Below, one piece after another: positions 17,237-26,397 of a stretch of 64,000 nucleotides of DNA. Under the pieces are notes generated by a model. The model made no database searches, was not told the DNA's origin, and worked only from the letters and a program-made list of their open reading frames with translations. Origin of the DNA: Microbacterium kyungheense (lineage in GTDB: Bacteria; Actinomycetota; Actinomycetes; Actinomycetales; Microbacteriaceae); assembly GCF_006783905.1 (NCBI RefSeq), contig NZ_VFPE01000002.1, forward strand, positions 558,001 through 622,000, in the 5' to 3' direction. Each line of letters opens with the position of its first letter. The stretch's first letter is position 1. Made by a program: the position numbers and the translations under genes.

Positions 17237-20134
17237 GTGACCACGACCTCAGCGCCGACCCCGGCCACACCGTCCCGCACCCGACGCGTCATCGCCATCA
17301 CCCTCGTGGTCATCGCCGCGCTCGTGGTGGCCTTCTTCGTGTTCGCGAGCCTGTACGCCGACTGGCTCTGGTTCGATCAGCTCGGCTTCCAATCCGTGCT
17401 GACGACCCAATGGATCGCGCGGGTCGTGATGTTCGTGGTCGGCTTCCTCGGCATGGCGGTGCCCGTGTGGCTCTCGATCCAGCTCGCGTACCGGCTTCGT
17501 CCCGTCTACGCGCGACTGAGCTCGCAGCTCGACCGCTACCAGGAGGTCGTCGAGCCGTTGCGTCGCCTGGCGATGTGGGGCATCCCCGTGTTCTTCGGCT
17601 TCTTCGCCGGGTTCGCCGCGTCGGCCCAGTGGGAGACCACGTGGCTGTGGTTCAACGGCGTCGCGACCGACACGACCGACCCGCAGTTCCACCTCGACAC
17701 CGGGTTCTACATGTTCGCGCTGCCGTTCTGGAGCTCGCTGGTCGGGTTCCTCTCGGCCGTGCTGCTGGTGTGCCTGCTCGTGACCGCGCTCGTGTCGTAC
17801 CTGTACGGCTCGGTGCGCGTCGGCCAGCGAGAGCTGCGGATCTCGAAGTCCGCCCGCATCCAGCTCGCCGTGATCGCGGGCCTCTACCTGCTCGTGCAGG
17901 CGGCGAGCCTGTGGCTCGACCGCTACAAGACGCTGATCGAGCCCGGCGACCGCATCACGGGTCCCGGATACACCGGCGTGAACGCGATCATCCCCGGGCA
18001 GACGATCCTCGCCTTCGCCGCCGCGATCGTGGCGATCCTCTTCTTCGTGACGGCCATCATCGGCCGCTGGCGCTATCCGCTGGTGGCCACGGCCCTCCTC
18101 GTCGTCTCGGCGATCGTGCTGGGCGTGGGCTACCCGTGGGTCGTCACCACGTTCCAGGTGCAGCCGAACCGCCTCTCGCTGGAGCAGGAGTACTACCAGC
18201 GCAACGTCGACATGACGAAGACGGCCTACGGCATCGACGGACTCGACAAGCAGGACTTCGAGGCCGTGACCGACGTCGAGGCGGGCCAGCTGCGGGCCGA
18301 CGCGGGCACGACCGCGCAGATCCGCGTGATGGACCCGGCGATCGTGTCGCCGACGGTGCGCCAGCTCGAGCAGTACCGCTCGTACTACCAGTTCGCCGAC
18401 CCGCTGGACGTCGACCGCTACGACATCGACGGCGTCTCGCAGGACACGGTGGTCTCGGTGCGCGAGCTCAACCTCGAGCAGCTGGGCGTCGCGAACGACT
18501 GGCAGAACAGCGCCGTCGTGTACACCCACGGCTACGGCATCGTCGCGGCCAAGGGCAACGACCGCACGGTCGACGGCAACCCGGTGTTCCTCGAGCGCGG
18601 CATCCCGGCGACCGGGTTCCTCTCCGACGAAGAGAACTTCCAGCCCCGCGTGTACTTCGGCGAGTACTCGCCGACGTACTCCATCGTGGGCGCCCCGAAG
18701 GACTCCGACCCGATCGAGCTGGACTACCCGTCGGGCGAGGACGACTCGTCGAACGAGACGAAGACGACGTTCGACGGCAACGGCGGTCCGAGCCTCGGCA
18801 ACGTGTTCAACCGCCTCATCTACGCGCTGAAGTTCCAGGCCGAGCAGATCCTCTTCTCGGACTACGTCAACGAGGACTCGCAGATCCTGTACGACCGCGA
18901 TCCGCGTGAGCGCGTCCAGAAGGTGGCCCCGTACCTGACGCTCGACAACGACCCGTACCCCTCCGTCGTCGACGGCCGGATCGTGTGGATCGTGGACGGC
19001 TACACCTTGAGCGCGAACTACCCGTACTCCTCGACGGTGAGCCTCACGTCGGCGATCTCGGACTCCAGCAACCCCGCTCCGCGCTTCGCGCTCGACGACA
19101 TCAACTACATCCGCAACTCGGTGAAGGCCACGGTCGACGCCTACGACGGCAAGGTCACGCTCTACGCGTGGGACGACGAGGACCCGGTGCTGAAGTCGTG
19201 GCAGAAGGTCTACCCGTCGACCGTCAAGCCGATCAGCGAGATGTCGGGCGAGCTCATGAGCCACGTGCGCTATCCGACCGACCTGTTCAAGGTGCAGCGC
19301 ACGATCCTCGGCGTGTACCACGTCGACGACGCGCGCTCGTTCTACCAGAGCGACAACCGCTGGAAGACCCCGAACGACCCGCAGGCCGACACGCAGCTGC
19401 AGCCGCCCTACTACCTGACGATGCAGATGCCGGGGCAGGACGCCCCGACCTACTCGATGTTCACGTCGTTCATCCCGTCCGGTGAGGGCAGGAACGTGCT
19501 CATGGGCTATCTCGCGGTCGACTCGAACGCCGGCAGCGAGGCGGGCAAGAAGAGCTCCGACTACGGCAAGCTCAGGATGCTGGAGATCAGCGCCGACACG
19601 ACGGTGCCCGGCCCCGGCCAGGTGCAGAACAACTTCGACGCGCAGCCCGAGGTGTCGTCGTTCGTGAACCTGCTCAAACAGGGCGACTCCGACGTGCTGA
19701 AGGGCAATCTGCTGACGCTGCCCGTCGGCGGCGGTCTCCTGTACGTGCAGCCGGTGTTCGTGCAGTCCTCCGGCGCCACGAGCTTCCCGTCGCTGCAGAA
19801 GGTGCTGGTCTCGTTCGGCAACGAGGTCGCGTTCGAAGACACGCTGAACGAGGCGCTCGACGTGCTGTTCGGCGGCGATTCGGGAGCGGATGCCGGTGAC
19901 ACCGACGTCCCGACCGATCCGAACGCGCCGACCCCCGAGCCGACACCGGAGCCCACGCCCGCGCCGACGCCCACGGAGCCGACCGACGCGTATCAGCAGG
20001 CTCTGCAGGACGCCCAGCAGGCGATGCTCGACCGCCAGGCGGCATTGGAGAAGGGCGACTGGGCGGCATACGGCGAGGCAGACGACCGTCTCACCGCCGC
20101 CGTGCAGAAGCTCATCGAGCTCGGCGAGCAGTAA
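17237..20134 (+). CDS. UPF0182 family large membrane protein
   Basis: This 965-residue protein (Rv3193c family) has about seven membrane segments in the first 330 residues, beginning at VIAITLVVIAALVVAFFVFA. A large extracytoplasmic domain extends to about residue 890. It contains the Tyr/Asp-rich stretches usual for the family, such as QPNRLSLEQEYYQRN and YFGEYSPTYSIVG. The C-terminal 75 residues are a Pro/Thr/Glu repeat (PTPEPTPEPTPAPTP) followed by a helical DAYQQALQDAQQAMLDRQAA segment, possibly wall-spanning or for contacts. Function is unknown. The conserved pairing with the PDZ/Lon protease suggests a shared envelope role (inference). Confidence 0.92.
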   Translation: MTTTSAPTPATPSRTRRVIAITLVVIAALVVAFFVFASLYADWLWFDQLGFQSVLTTQWIARVVMFVVGFLGMAVPVWLSIQLAYRLRPVYARLSSQLDRYQEVVEPLRRLAMWGIPVFFGFFAGFAASAQWETTWLWFNGVATDTTDPQFHLDTGFYMFALPFWSSLVGFLSAVLLVCLLVTALVSYLYGSVRVGQRELRISKSARIQLAVIAGLYLLVQAASLWLDRYKTLIEPGDRITGPGYTGVNAIIPGQTILAFAAAIVAILFFVTAIIGRWRYPLVATALLVVSAIVLGVGYPWVVTTFQVQPNRLSLEQEYYQRNVDMTKTAYGIDGLDKQDFEAVTDVEAGQLRADAGTTAQIRVMDPAIVSPTVRQLEQYRSYYQFADPLDVDRYDIDGVSQDTVVSVRELNLEQLGVANDWQNSAVVYTHGYGIVAAKGNDRTVDGNPVFLERGIPATGFLSDEENFQPRVYFGEYSPTYSIVGAPKDSDPIELDYPSGEDDSSNETKTTFDGNGGPSLGNVFNRLIYALKFQAEQILFSDYVNEDSQILYDRDPRERVQKVAPYLTLDNDPYPSVVDGRIVWIVDGYTLSANYPYSSTVSLTSAISDSSNPAPRFALDDINYIRNSVKATVDAYDGKVTLYAWDDEDPVLKSWQKVYPSTVKPISEMSGELMSHVRYPTDLFKVQRTILGVYHVDDARSFYQSDNRWKTPNDPQADTQLQPPYYLTMQMPGQDAPTYSMFTSFIPSGEGRNVLMGYLAVDSNAGSEAGKKSSDYGKLRMLEISADTTVPGPGQVQNNFDAQPEVSSFVNLLKQGDSDVLKGNLLTLPVGGGLLYVQPVFVQSSGATSFPSLQKVLVSFGNEVAFEDTLNEALDVLFGGDSGADAGDTDVPTDPNAPTPEPTPEPTPAPTPTEPTDAYQQALQDAQQAMLDRQAALEKGDWAAYGEADDRLTAAVQKLIELGEQ

Positions 20135-20144
20135 GACCAGGTGA

Positions 20145-20186
20145 CGCGAGAGGGCCGCTCGTCTTCGGACGGGCGGCCCTCTCGCG
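20145..20186. terminator. Bidirectional terminator hairpin, 19-bp stem with TTCG loop
   Basis: The arms 20145-20163 and 20168-20186 pair except for one wobble position around a TTCG tetraloop. It lies between two convergent genes (UPF0182 and crtEb). Confidence 0.85.
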
Positions 20187-20206
20187 TCGGCGCGGTGTGC
20201 GCGCCG

Positions 20207-21100
20207 TCAAGAGGTGAGCGCGGCGTACCAGATCAGCAGCATGGTGACCGCGAAGCCGGTGAACTGGTTGAGCCACAGGAACCGTCGCCATCCCGCTGTC
20301 GCCTCGGCCGCGTCGGCGTCAGCGATGCCGCGATAGGGCCACACGGTCACGAGGTACGGCACAGCGAGCAGGGCCGCCAGCGGGCCCGGCCATGCGGTCA
20401 GCAGCATCGCCAGGCCGGCGACCGCGTAGCAGGCGAGGGCGAAGCGCACCGTCCAGCGCGCGCCGCGGACGGTGGCGATCGAGGCGATGCCTGCGTCACG
20501 ATCGGCGACGACGTCCTGCACGGCGCCGAACGCATGCGACGCGACACCCCAGAGCGCGAACGCCACGATGAGCGCGGCGAGCTGCCACGTCCACGTCGCG
20601 CCGGCGAGCACCAGGGCGTACACGGCCGGCGAGAAGAAGTGGATGCTGCTCGTGATCGAGTCGAGGAACGGGCGTTCCTTCAGGCGCAGCGGCGGCGCGC
20701 TGTAGAACACCACGAAGAACAGGCTCGCGGCCAGCACCAGCCAGGACAGCGGAGAGCCGGCCAGCACGAGGAAGACGACGAACGGGAGGCACAGGACGCC
20801 CGCGGCCCACAGCGTCACGCGATGCAGCCGCCGGTCGAGCACCGCCCCGTGGGCGCCGCCCTTGCGCGGATTGCGGAGGTCCGACTCGTAGTCGAACACG
20901 TCGTTGATCCCGTACATCGCGAGGTTGTACGGGACGAGGAAGAAGAGCGTGCCGACGATCAGCGCGGCATCGATCTGCCGCGTCGTCATCAGGTACGCGG
21001 CGGCGAACGGGAACGCCGTGTTGATCCAGCTGACCGGACGCGACGAGACGAGCAGACGACGCGCGACGTTGCCCGCGCGCAGCGGTTCGGCGACGGTCAT
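20207..21100 (-). CDS. crtEb: Lycopene elongase/hydratase CrtEb (UbiA-type prenyltransferase)
   Basis: CrtEb adds C5 isoprene units to both ends of lycopene, giving flavuxanthin-type C50 carotenoids. The 297-residue membrane protein has about eight or nine hydrophobic helices. Its two Asp-rich motifs are YNLAMYGINDVFDYESD (N-D-x-x-D) and, later, GAVQDVVADRDAG. It is the last gene of the carotenoid operon and overlaps crtYf by four bases (ATGA), with GGAGG upstream of the ATG. The order crtI-crtYe-crtYf-crtEb is that of the decaprenoxanthin cluster of Corynebacterium glutamicum. Confidence 0.92.
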   Translation of the reverse strand: MTVAEPLRAGNVARRLLVSSRPVSWINTAFPFAAAYLMTTRQIDAALIVGTLFFLVPYNLAMYGINDVFDYESDLRNPRKGGAHGAVLDRRLHRVTLWAAGVLCLPFVVFLVLAGSPLSWLVLAASLFFVVFYSAPPLRLKERPFLDSITSSIHFFSPAVYALVLAGATWTWQLAALIVAFALWGVASHAFGAVQDVVADRDAGIASIATVRGARWTVRFALACYAVAGLAMLLTAWPGPLAALLAVPYLVTVWPYRGIADADAAEATAGWRRFLWLNQFTGFAVTMLLIWYAALTS

Positions 21101-21420
21101 GCGCCCACCTCCGTGGCTTTCTCGCGGGCCGGTGCGAAGAGCGTGTAGACGGCCGGCACGAGGAACGCGGCGCAGAGGGGGTACGCGAAGTCCTCGATCG
21201 GCGCGAGCCCGACGCGCACGCCCGAGATGAGCTCGTCGGGGTACGTGAAGAGCCCGACCGCGATCATGACGTTGTCGAAGACCGCCGTGAGGAGGATCAG
21301 GATGCCGGCGGCCGCGGCCGACGCCGCCATCCGGCTCCTGAACCGCGGGCGGCGGGCGGAGAGCGCGACCGCGATCGCGGTCGCGGCGAGGAAGGGCGAG
21401 AGGACGAGGAGGTAGGTCAT
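21097..21420 (-). CDS. crtYf: C50 carotenoid epsilon-cyclase subunit CrtYf
   Basis: This is one half of the heterodimeric lycopene-cyclase-domain enzyme that cyclises flavuxanthin to decaprenoxanthin. The 107 residues have three hydrophobic helices and the typical motifs NVMIAVGLFTYPDE and GLAPIEDFAYP, where the acidic residues are thought to act in protonation. The ATG is preceded by GGAGG. It overlaps crtYe upstream and crtEb downstream by four bases each. Confidence 0.9.
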   Translation of the reverse strand: MTYLLVLSPFLAATAIAVALSARRPRFRSRMAASAAAAGILILLTAVFDNVMIAVGLFTYPDELISGVRVGLAPIEDFAYPLCAAFLVPAVYTLFAPAREKATEVGA

Positions 21421-21770
21421 CGACGTGCCTCCTGCCTCGGCGTGACGGCATCCTGCCGCCTGCGCGAGATCATCCGCAGCGCGCCGGCCCACGACACGAG
21501 GGCGAGATAGCAGAGGAACGCGAGGAACACCGGCTCCTCCAGAGGCAGATGCGGCGCGAGGTCGACACTTAGCAGGAGGGGGCTCCCGCCCTTCACGAAG
21601 ACCCCGGCTGCGATGCCCACGAGGTCGCAGGCGACGAAGAACACGGTGCCGATGCCGACGGCCGCGGCGGTGCGGCCCGGTGCCGCCCAGGCCGCCAGCC
21701 GCCATCGCCTGTCCAGGAGCGCCACTCCCGCTCCACTCAAGACGATCGCCAGCAGATACACGCCCGGCAC
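21417..21770 (-). CDS. crtYe: C50 carotenoid epsilon-cyclase subunit CrtYe
   Basis: This is the other subunit of the heterodimeric cyclase. The 117-residue membrane protein has three helices, FFVACDLVGIAAGVFVKGG in the middle, and HLPLEEPVFLAFLCYLAL carrying the conserved paired Glu. The GTG at 21770 lies one base after the crtI stop. A second GTG is nearby, but this one gives the standard length. Confidence 0.9.
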   Translation of the reverse strand: MPGVYLLAIVLSGAGVALLDRRWRLAAWAAPGRTAAAVGIGTVFFVACDLVGIAAGVFVKGGSPLLLSVDLAPHLPLEEPVFLAFLCYLALVSWAGALRMISRRRQDAVTPRQEARR

Positions 21771-21771
21771 G

Positions 21772-23325
21772 TCACACCCTCGCCGTCTCGGGCAGCGGGC
21801 CGGGTGTGCGGTCGCCCCGCAGGCGCTTGACGACGAGCTCGGCCGAGATCAGGCACATCGGCAGCCCGATGCCGGGAAGGGTCGACGCGCCGACGTAGGC
21901 GAGGCCCTCGACGCGGCGCGACGCGTTGCGCGGCCGGAACATCGCGCTCTGCCCCAGGGTGTGCGCGAGGCCGAGCGCGTTGCCGCGCCAGGCGCCCAGA
22001 TCCGCCTCGAAGTCGCCCGGGGTGACGGTGCGGCGCACCACGATCCGGCTCGCCAGGTCAGGGATGTCGCACCACGTGGACAGCTGCGCGATGACGCGAT
22101 CTGCGGCAGCCTCGACGGCCGGATCGCCTCCGCCGTCCACGCCGCCACGGCCCAGCCCGGGATCGGCGGGCACCGGCACCAGGACGAACAGATTCTCGTG
22201 GCCCGCGGGCGCGACCCCGGGATCGGTGGCGCTGGGACGGCAGACGTACAGGGATGCCGGATCGGGGATGCGCGGGCGCCGCCCGAAGATGTCGCGGAAG
22301 TTCGCACGCCACTCCTTCGCGAACAGCAGGGTGTGGTGCGCCAGCTGGGGGAGGGCGCCCTCGACGCCGAGCATCAGCAGCAGCGCTCCGGGACTGGGGG
22401 TGCGCGACCGCCACCAGCTCTCGGGGTACGTCTGCTGCTCGCGGGGGAGGAGGGTCGTCTCGGTGGCGTGCAGGTCCGCGCCCGACACCACGAGTTCCGC
22501 GGCGAGCCGGCGTCCTCCGGCGAGCTCGACGCCCGTCGCCCTGCCGGACTCGGTGAGGATCCGGGTCACGCGCGCGCCGGTCTCGATGCGGACCCCGGAT
22601 GCCTCGGCGAGGCGTGCCACGGCTCCGATGATCTCGGTGAACCCGCCTCGGGGATACAGGACGTGCTCGTCGAGATCGAGATGGCTCATCAGGTGGTACA
22701 GGCTCGGCACGCCGTACGGGGATCCGCCGAGGAACACCGCCGGGTACTCCAGGATCTGGCGCAGTCTCGGATCGGCGAACCTGCTCTCGACGTGCCGTGC
22801 GAGGCTGCGCGTCAGGAGCGGCGCCAGTCGCGGCATCCGTCGCAGCAGCGCGGGATCGCGCAGGCCGGCCGTCGTCTCGTACGTGTCGTAGAGGAACCGC
22901 GTGACCGCGAGGTCGTACGCATCGGCCGCCGAATCCAGGTAGGCGTCCAGGCGCGCGCCCGCGCCGGGCTCGACGCTCTCGAACAGCGCGGCGGCCCGCG
23001 CGCGTCCGGAACGCACATCCAGCTGCTCGAGCCGCGTCGCCGGGTCGGAGTACACCCGGTAGGCGGGGTCGAGGGGGACGAGGTCGAGCTCGCGCTCGGC
23101 GGTGGTGCCGAGCAGCCGGAAGAAGTGGTCGAAGACCTCGGGCATGAGGTACCAGCTCGGGCCGGTGTCGAAGCGGAACCCGCCGTGCTCCCACGAACCG
23201 GCGCGCCCGCCCAGCTCGTCGCGTGCCTCGAGCACCGTGACGTCCCAGTCCTCGCGCGTGAGCAGGGCGGCCGTGGCCAGCCCCGCGATGCCACCGCCGA
23301 CGACGACCGCGCGACGCGCGCTCAC
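21772..23325 (-). CDS. crtI: Phytoene desaturase CrtI
   Basis: CrtI carries out FAD-dependent desaturation of phytoene to lycopene. Its 517 residues open with a dinucleotide-binding motif (VVVGGGIAGLATA, Gly 10-15) followed by the acidic residue ending the second strand (VLEARDELGGRAGS). The C-terminal carotenoid-desaturase signature reads GLAYVGASTLPGIGLPMCL. The GTG at 23325 overlaps the crtB stop (GTGA). It is in the middle of the tightly coupled pigment operon. Confidence 0.95.
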   Translation of the reverse strand: MSARRAVVVGGGIAGLATAALLTREDWDVTVLEARDELGGRAGSWEHGGFRFDTGPSWYLMPEVFDHFFRLLGTTAERELDLVPLDPAYRVYSDPATRLEQLDVRSGRARAAALFESVEPGAGARLDAYLDSAADAYDLAVTRFLYDTYETTAGLRDPALLRRMPRLAPLLTRSLARHVESRFADPRLRQILEYPAVFLGGSPYGVPSLYHLMSHLDLDEHVLYPRGGFTEIIGAVARLAEASGVRIETGARVTRILTESGRATGVELAGGRRLAAELVVSGADLHATETTLLPREQQTYPESWWRSRTPSPGALLLMLGVEGALPQLAHHTLLFAKEWRANFRDIFGRRPRIPDPASLYVCRPSATDPGVAPAGHENLFVLVPVPADPGLGRGGVDGGGDPAVEAAADRVIAQLSTWCDIPDLASRIVVRRTVTPGDFEADLGAWRGNALGLAHTLGQSAMFRPRNASRRVEGLAYVGASTLPGIGLPMCLISAELVVKRLRGDRTPGPLPETARV

Positions 23326-24200
23326 GCGCCGGCCCCGCGCGGCGCGAAGCCCAGCATCGCCCGCATCGCCAGGCGTGCCTTGACCGCATCCGGCACGCGC
23401 ACACGGGTGTCGTCGTCGGGCGTCGTCCGCAGTCGCGCGGCGAGCTCCGCGAACAGGTCGTGGGCTGCCGTGACAGCCCGCCGGCAGTCGGCGGGGAGCG
23501 CGGGGATCACGCGTGCCGCGGCAGCGAGATCGAGATCGATGCGATCGAGCACGACGGTGCGGTCCGCCGGCGAGGCGAGATCCAGGTAGTCGCGGCCGAG
23601 CCGCGCCCGGTCGTCGTTCAGGTCGCGCAGGAAGTTCACGTCCTGGAAGGCGGCGCCCAGGCGGCGGGCGCCGTCGACCAGCTCGGGTGCGGGGGCCGCC
23701 GGATGCTCCGCCCCTGCGTTCACGAAGACCTGCAGGCACATCAGCCCGATGACCTCGGCCGAGCCGTACACGTAGGCGTCGTGCGACGCCGTGTCGTGGC
23801 GACTCACCTCGAGGTCGACGCGCATCGACGAGAAGAAGGGCTCGACGAGGTCGGATCCGATGCCGCACTCGCGTGCCGTGCGGGCGAACGCGTGCAGGAT
23901 GAGGTTGCTGCTGAACCCCTGCGCGACGGCACCGAGGCAGTCCTCTTCGAGCCGGTCGAGCACGGCCGCGGCCTCCTCGGTCGTGAGACCCGCCTCGCGG
24001 GCGGGCCCGTCGACGATCTCGTCCGCGATGCGGGCCAGCGCGTACACATTGCGCACGTGCGGGCGCGGCCGAGGCCCGAGCAGCCGGCACGCGAGGCCGA
24101 ACGACGTCGAGTAGCGGGCGATGACGGCGGCCGCGGCATCCATCGCGGTCCGGTCGTACAGGGCGAGGCCGGACGCCTCTTGCGACGTGGCGGTGTTCAC
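23322..24200 (-). CDS. crtB: Phytoene synthase CrtB
   Basis: CrtB condenses two geranylgeranyl diphosphates head to head into phytoene. The 292 residues contain both Asp-rich substrate motifs, DEIVD at 60-64 and DVNFLRDLNDD from 187. They also contain the family's RYSTSFGLA near the N-terminus and YVYGSAEVIGLM. The GTG at 24200 has GAAGGA upstream and overlaps the crtE stop. Confidence 0.95.
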   Translation of the reverse strand: MNTATSQEASGLALYDRTAMDAAAAVIARYSTSFGLACRLLGPRPRPHVRNVYALARIADEIVDGPAREAGLTTEEAAAVLDRLEEDCLGAVAQGFSSNLILHAFARTARECGIGSDLVEPFFSSMRVDLEVSRHDTASHDAYVYGSAEVIGLMCLQVFVNAGAEHPAAPAPELVDGARRLGAAFQDVNFLRDLNDDRARLGRDYLDLASPADRTVVLDRIDLDLAAAARVIPALPADCRRAVTAAHDLFAELAARLRTTPDDDTRVRVPDAVKARLAMRAMLGFAPRGAGA

Positions 24201-25246
24201 GGGGTCCTTCGTTCGATCTCGTCAGCCAGCTCGCGCAGCAGTCGTCCGGCGCGCACAGGGAGGGCGTCGTCGCGCGACCCTGAGCGGACCGCGTCGAGGG
24301 TCTCGGCGATCAGCCCGGCGAGCCGCTCGCGCGCCCCGCTGTCGGCGAGGACGACCTGCGCCTCGCGGACGGCCACGGGGCCCGTGGCGGCCCGGGCGAG
24401 GGCGGCGTCGACGCCGGGCAGGGCAGCGGACTCGCGGGCCAGGGCGATGAGCGGCGTCCGCTTGGTCTCGCGCAGGTCGGGTCCGCTGTCACGGCCCGTC
24501 TGCTCGGCGGTCCCGAACGTGCCGATGAGGTCGTCGACGAGCTGGAAGGCGAGCCCGAGCCGGCCGCCGAGGTCGCCCAGCACACGGAGCGCCGACCCGT
24601 CGGCGCCCGCCAGGACGGCTCCGGCCTGCAGTGGCGCGCGGAACGAGTACACCGCGGTCTTGCGGAAGGCGGTGTCGAGCGTCGCGTCGCGCGACGGGAA
24701 CGTCGACGACACCGCGTTCTCCACGTCGGCGAGCTCGCCGGCCGCCGACACGATGATCGCGTCGTCCACCAGAGCCAGGAGCCGCTCGGTGGTGGCGGGG
24801 TCCGTCGGCGCCATCGCGACGAGTCGGAACGCCTCGTGCAGCAGGAGATCGCCCGCGAGGATCGCTGCGGCGTCGCCGAGCGTCGCCGCCCCGTCGGCGT
24901 CGGCGCCCGCGGCGCGTCCCCGGTGGCGGAACTCACCGCCGACGTTGGGAACGCCCCGGCGCTCGGTGTCGTGGTCGATCACGTCGTCGTGCACCACGAA
25001 CGCGGTGTGCAGCAGCTCGAACGCCGCGGCGACCGAGAGCACCGCCGGCCGCGCCGACTCGTCGCCGCCGAAGGCCTCGAAAGCGGCGGTGACCAGAGCC
25101 GGCCGGAACCTCTTGCCGCCGTGGGCAGCGCGGCCGATGGCGGCGGCCAGCGCGCCGAAGCCGTCGCCCAGCCCCTCGGCCCGCTCGCGGATGCGGGCGA
25201 GCGAACCGTCGATCGCCGTGGCGACGGCGGGATCACCCGCGATCAT
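24197..25246 (-). CDS. crtE: Geranylgeranyl diphosphate synthase CrtE/IdsA-type
   Basis: This trans-prenyltransferase makes the C20 precursor for CrtB. Its 349 residues have the first Asp-rich motif DDVID (87-91) and the second DDLIG (238-242), with GGKRFRP binding the allylic diphosphate. The ATG at 25246 overlaps the idi stop (ATGA) and is preceded by AGGTGGG; an in-frame GTG at 25255 is possible. Placement directly after idi gives the operon its own supply of isoprenyl donor and acceptor. Confidence 0.94.
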   Translation of the reverse strand: MIAGDPAVATAIDGSLARIRERAEGLGDGFGALAAAIGRAAHGGKRFRPALVTAAFEAFGGDESARPAVLSVAAAFELLHTAFVVHDDVIDHDTERRGVPNVGGEFRHRGRAAGADADGAATLGDAAAILAGDLLLHEAFRLVAMAPTDPATTERLLALVDDAIIVSAAGELADVENAVSSTFPSRDATLDTAFRKTAVYSFRAPLQAGAVLAGADGSALRVLGDLGGRLGLAFQLVDDLIGTFGTAEQTGRDSGPDLRETKRTPLIALARESAALPGVDAALARAATGPVAVREAQVVLADSGARERLAGLIAETLDAVRSGSRDDALPVRAGRLLRELADEIERRTP

Positions 25247-25794
25247 GACGCCCACCTGCGTGCGTCGGCCCGGTCGAACAGGTGCAGGTGCTCCGCCTGC
25301 AGCACGAGCCAGGGCGAGAACGCCCACGGGGTCGCGGTGAGCGCCGCGGCGAGGTCCTCGGGCTCGACCCAGCGGGCCTCCATCGCCTCGAGAGGGTTGA
25401 GCCGCGGCTCGTCATCGGTCCGGGCGATGTAGACGGGGCAGACCTCGTGCTCCACCATCCCGGCGCTGTCGGTCGCGCGATAGCGGAACAGCGGCAGAGC
25501 GAGCTCGAGGGTCGCGAGCGACAGGCCGAGCTCGGTGTCGGCATGGCGGCGCACGGCGCTCGCGACGGGTTCGGCGGGCCGGGGGTGGCCGCAGAACGAG
25601 TTGGTCCACACCCCGGGCCACGTGCGCTTGGTGAGCGCTCGCCGGGTGACGAGAACCTGACCGTCGTTGTTGAGGACGTGGCACGAGAACGCGAGGTGCA
25701 GCGCGGTGTCGGCGCCGTGGACGGTCGACTTGGGGGCGGTGCCTATCGCGTTCCCTTCCTCGTCCAGCAGAACCACGTGATCGATGTCGGTCAT
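25243..25794 (-). CDS. idi: Isopentenyl-diphosphate delta-isomerase, type I
   Basis: Idi interconverts IPP and DMAPP. The 183-residue Nudix-fold enzyme has the catalytic Cys in NSFCGHPRP, the metal-binding HLAFSCHVLN histidines, and the catalytic Glu region in MVEHEVCPVYI. I start at the ATG at 25794, nine or so bases after GGGAGGAG. The in-frame GTG at 25803 directly abuts that ribosome site and is too close to use it. First gene of the carotenoid operon, divergent from the MarR gene. Confidence 0.94.
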   Translation of the reverse strand: MTDIDHVVLLDEEGNAIGTAPKSTVHGADTALHLAFSCHVLNNDGQVLVTRRALTKRTWPGVWTNSFCGHPRPAEPVASAVRRHADTELGLSLATLELALPLFRYRATDSAGMVEHEVCPVYIARTDDEPRLNPLEAMEARWVEPEDLAAALTATPWAFSPWLVLQAEHLHLFDRADARRWAS

Positions 25795-25812
25795 TTCGGT
25801 CACTCCTCCCGA

Positions 25813-25831
25813 TAGCTAGTTTATCTAGCGA
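25813..25831. promoter_or_regulatory. Putative MarR operator between idi and the MarR gene
   Basis: GCTAG (25815-25819), TTTAT, CTAGC (25825-25829) forms an inverted repeat that extends outwards with one mismatch. It is unusually A+T-rich for this genome and overlaps the likely -10 of the leftward idi promoter (TAGATA or TAAACT on the minus strand), so binding would block the operon. Confidence 0.5.
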
Positions 25832-25875
25832 CCCATTTGTGCGATGCTACAACGGTTGGGAGGGAGACGTCCACG

Positions 25876-26349
25876 ATGTCCGACCGCTGGCTTCCGCAGA
25901 CGGATCACGAGCGCGCGGTGATGCGCGTGCTCACGTCCATCCGCGGCATGAGCGACGCCATGGAGCGCATGCACAGCGGCATGAAGGGCGACATGGACAT
26001 GAACGCGACGGACATCGCCGCGCTTCGTCTGCTGATCATCCGGGAGCAGAAGCGCGCTCTGGTCAGCCCGCGCGACATCGCCCAGCACCTGCGCATCTCG
26101 ACGGCATCCACCACGAAGCTCCTGGACCGCCTCGAAGCGTCGGGGCACGTCGAGCGGCGCGCACATCCGTCCGATCGCCGGGGGCGCATCGTCGTCCTGA
26201 CGGACGACGCGCGGAACGCCTTCTTCCGGATCTTCGGCGAGCGGCTGCGCGCGATGCGCGACATGACGATGCGCTACGACGAGGAGTCGTTGTCGGTCAT
26301 CGCGCGGTTCCTCGATGACCTCGCGGGAACCATGGATCCGGTCCGCTGA
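25876..26349 (+). CDS. MarR-family regulator, probable carotenoid repressor (CrtR-like)
   Basis: This 157-residue winged-helix protein has its recognition region at about residues 70-105 (ISTASTTKLLDRLEASGHV) and the wing at RRAHPSDRRGRIVVLT. It also has dimerising helices at both ends. The ATG at 25876 has GGGAGGGAG upstream; earlier in-frame codons would place the start before that site. In Corynebacterium a MarR-type CrtR transcribed divergently from crtE represses the pigment genes. The same geometry with idi here makes that role likely but unproven. Confidence 0.85.
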   Translation: MSDRWLPQTDHERAVMRVLTSIRGMSDAMERMHSGMKGDMDMNATDIAALRLLIIREQKRALVSPRDIAQHLRISTASTTKLLDRLEASGHVERRAHPSDRRGRIVVLTDDARNAFFRIFGERLRAMRDMTMRYDEESLSVIARFLDDLAGTMDPVR

Positions 26350-26397
26350 TCCGCGCAGCGCGCGCGGTGGGATCCGCGTGTGCACGCCCTGCATGCC

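Noticed and set aside
25794..25803. GTG at 25803 as idi start
   Set aside because: It touches the GGGAGGA ribosome site directly, leaving no spacer. The ATG at 25794 has normal spacing.
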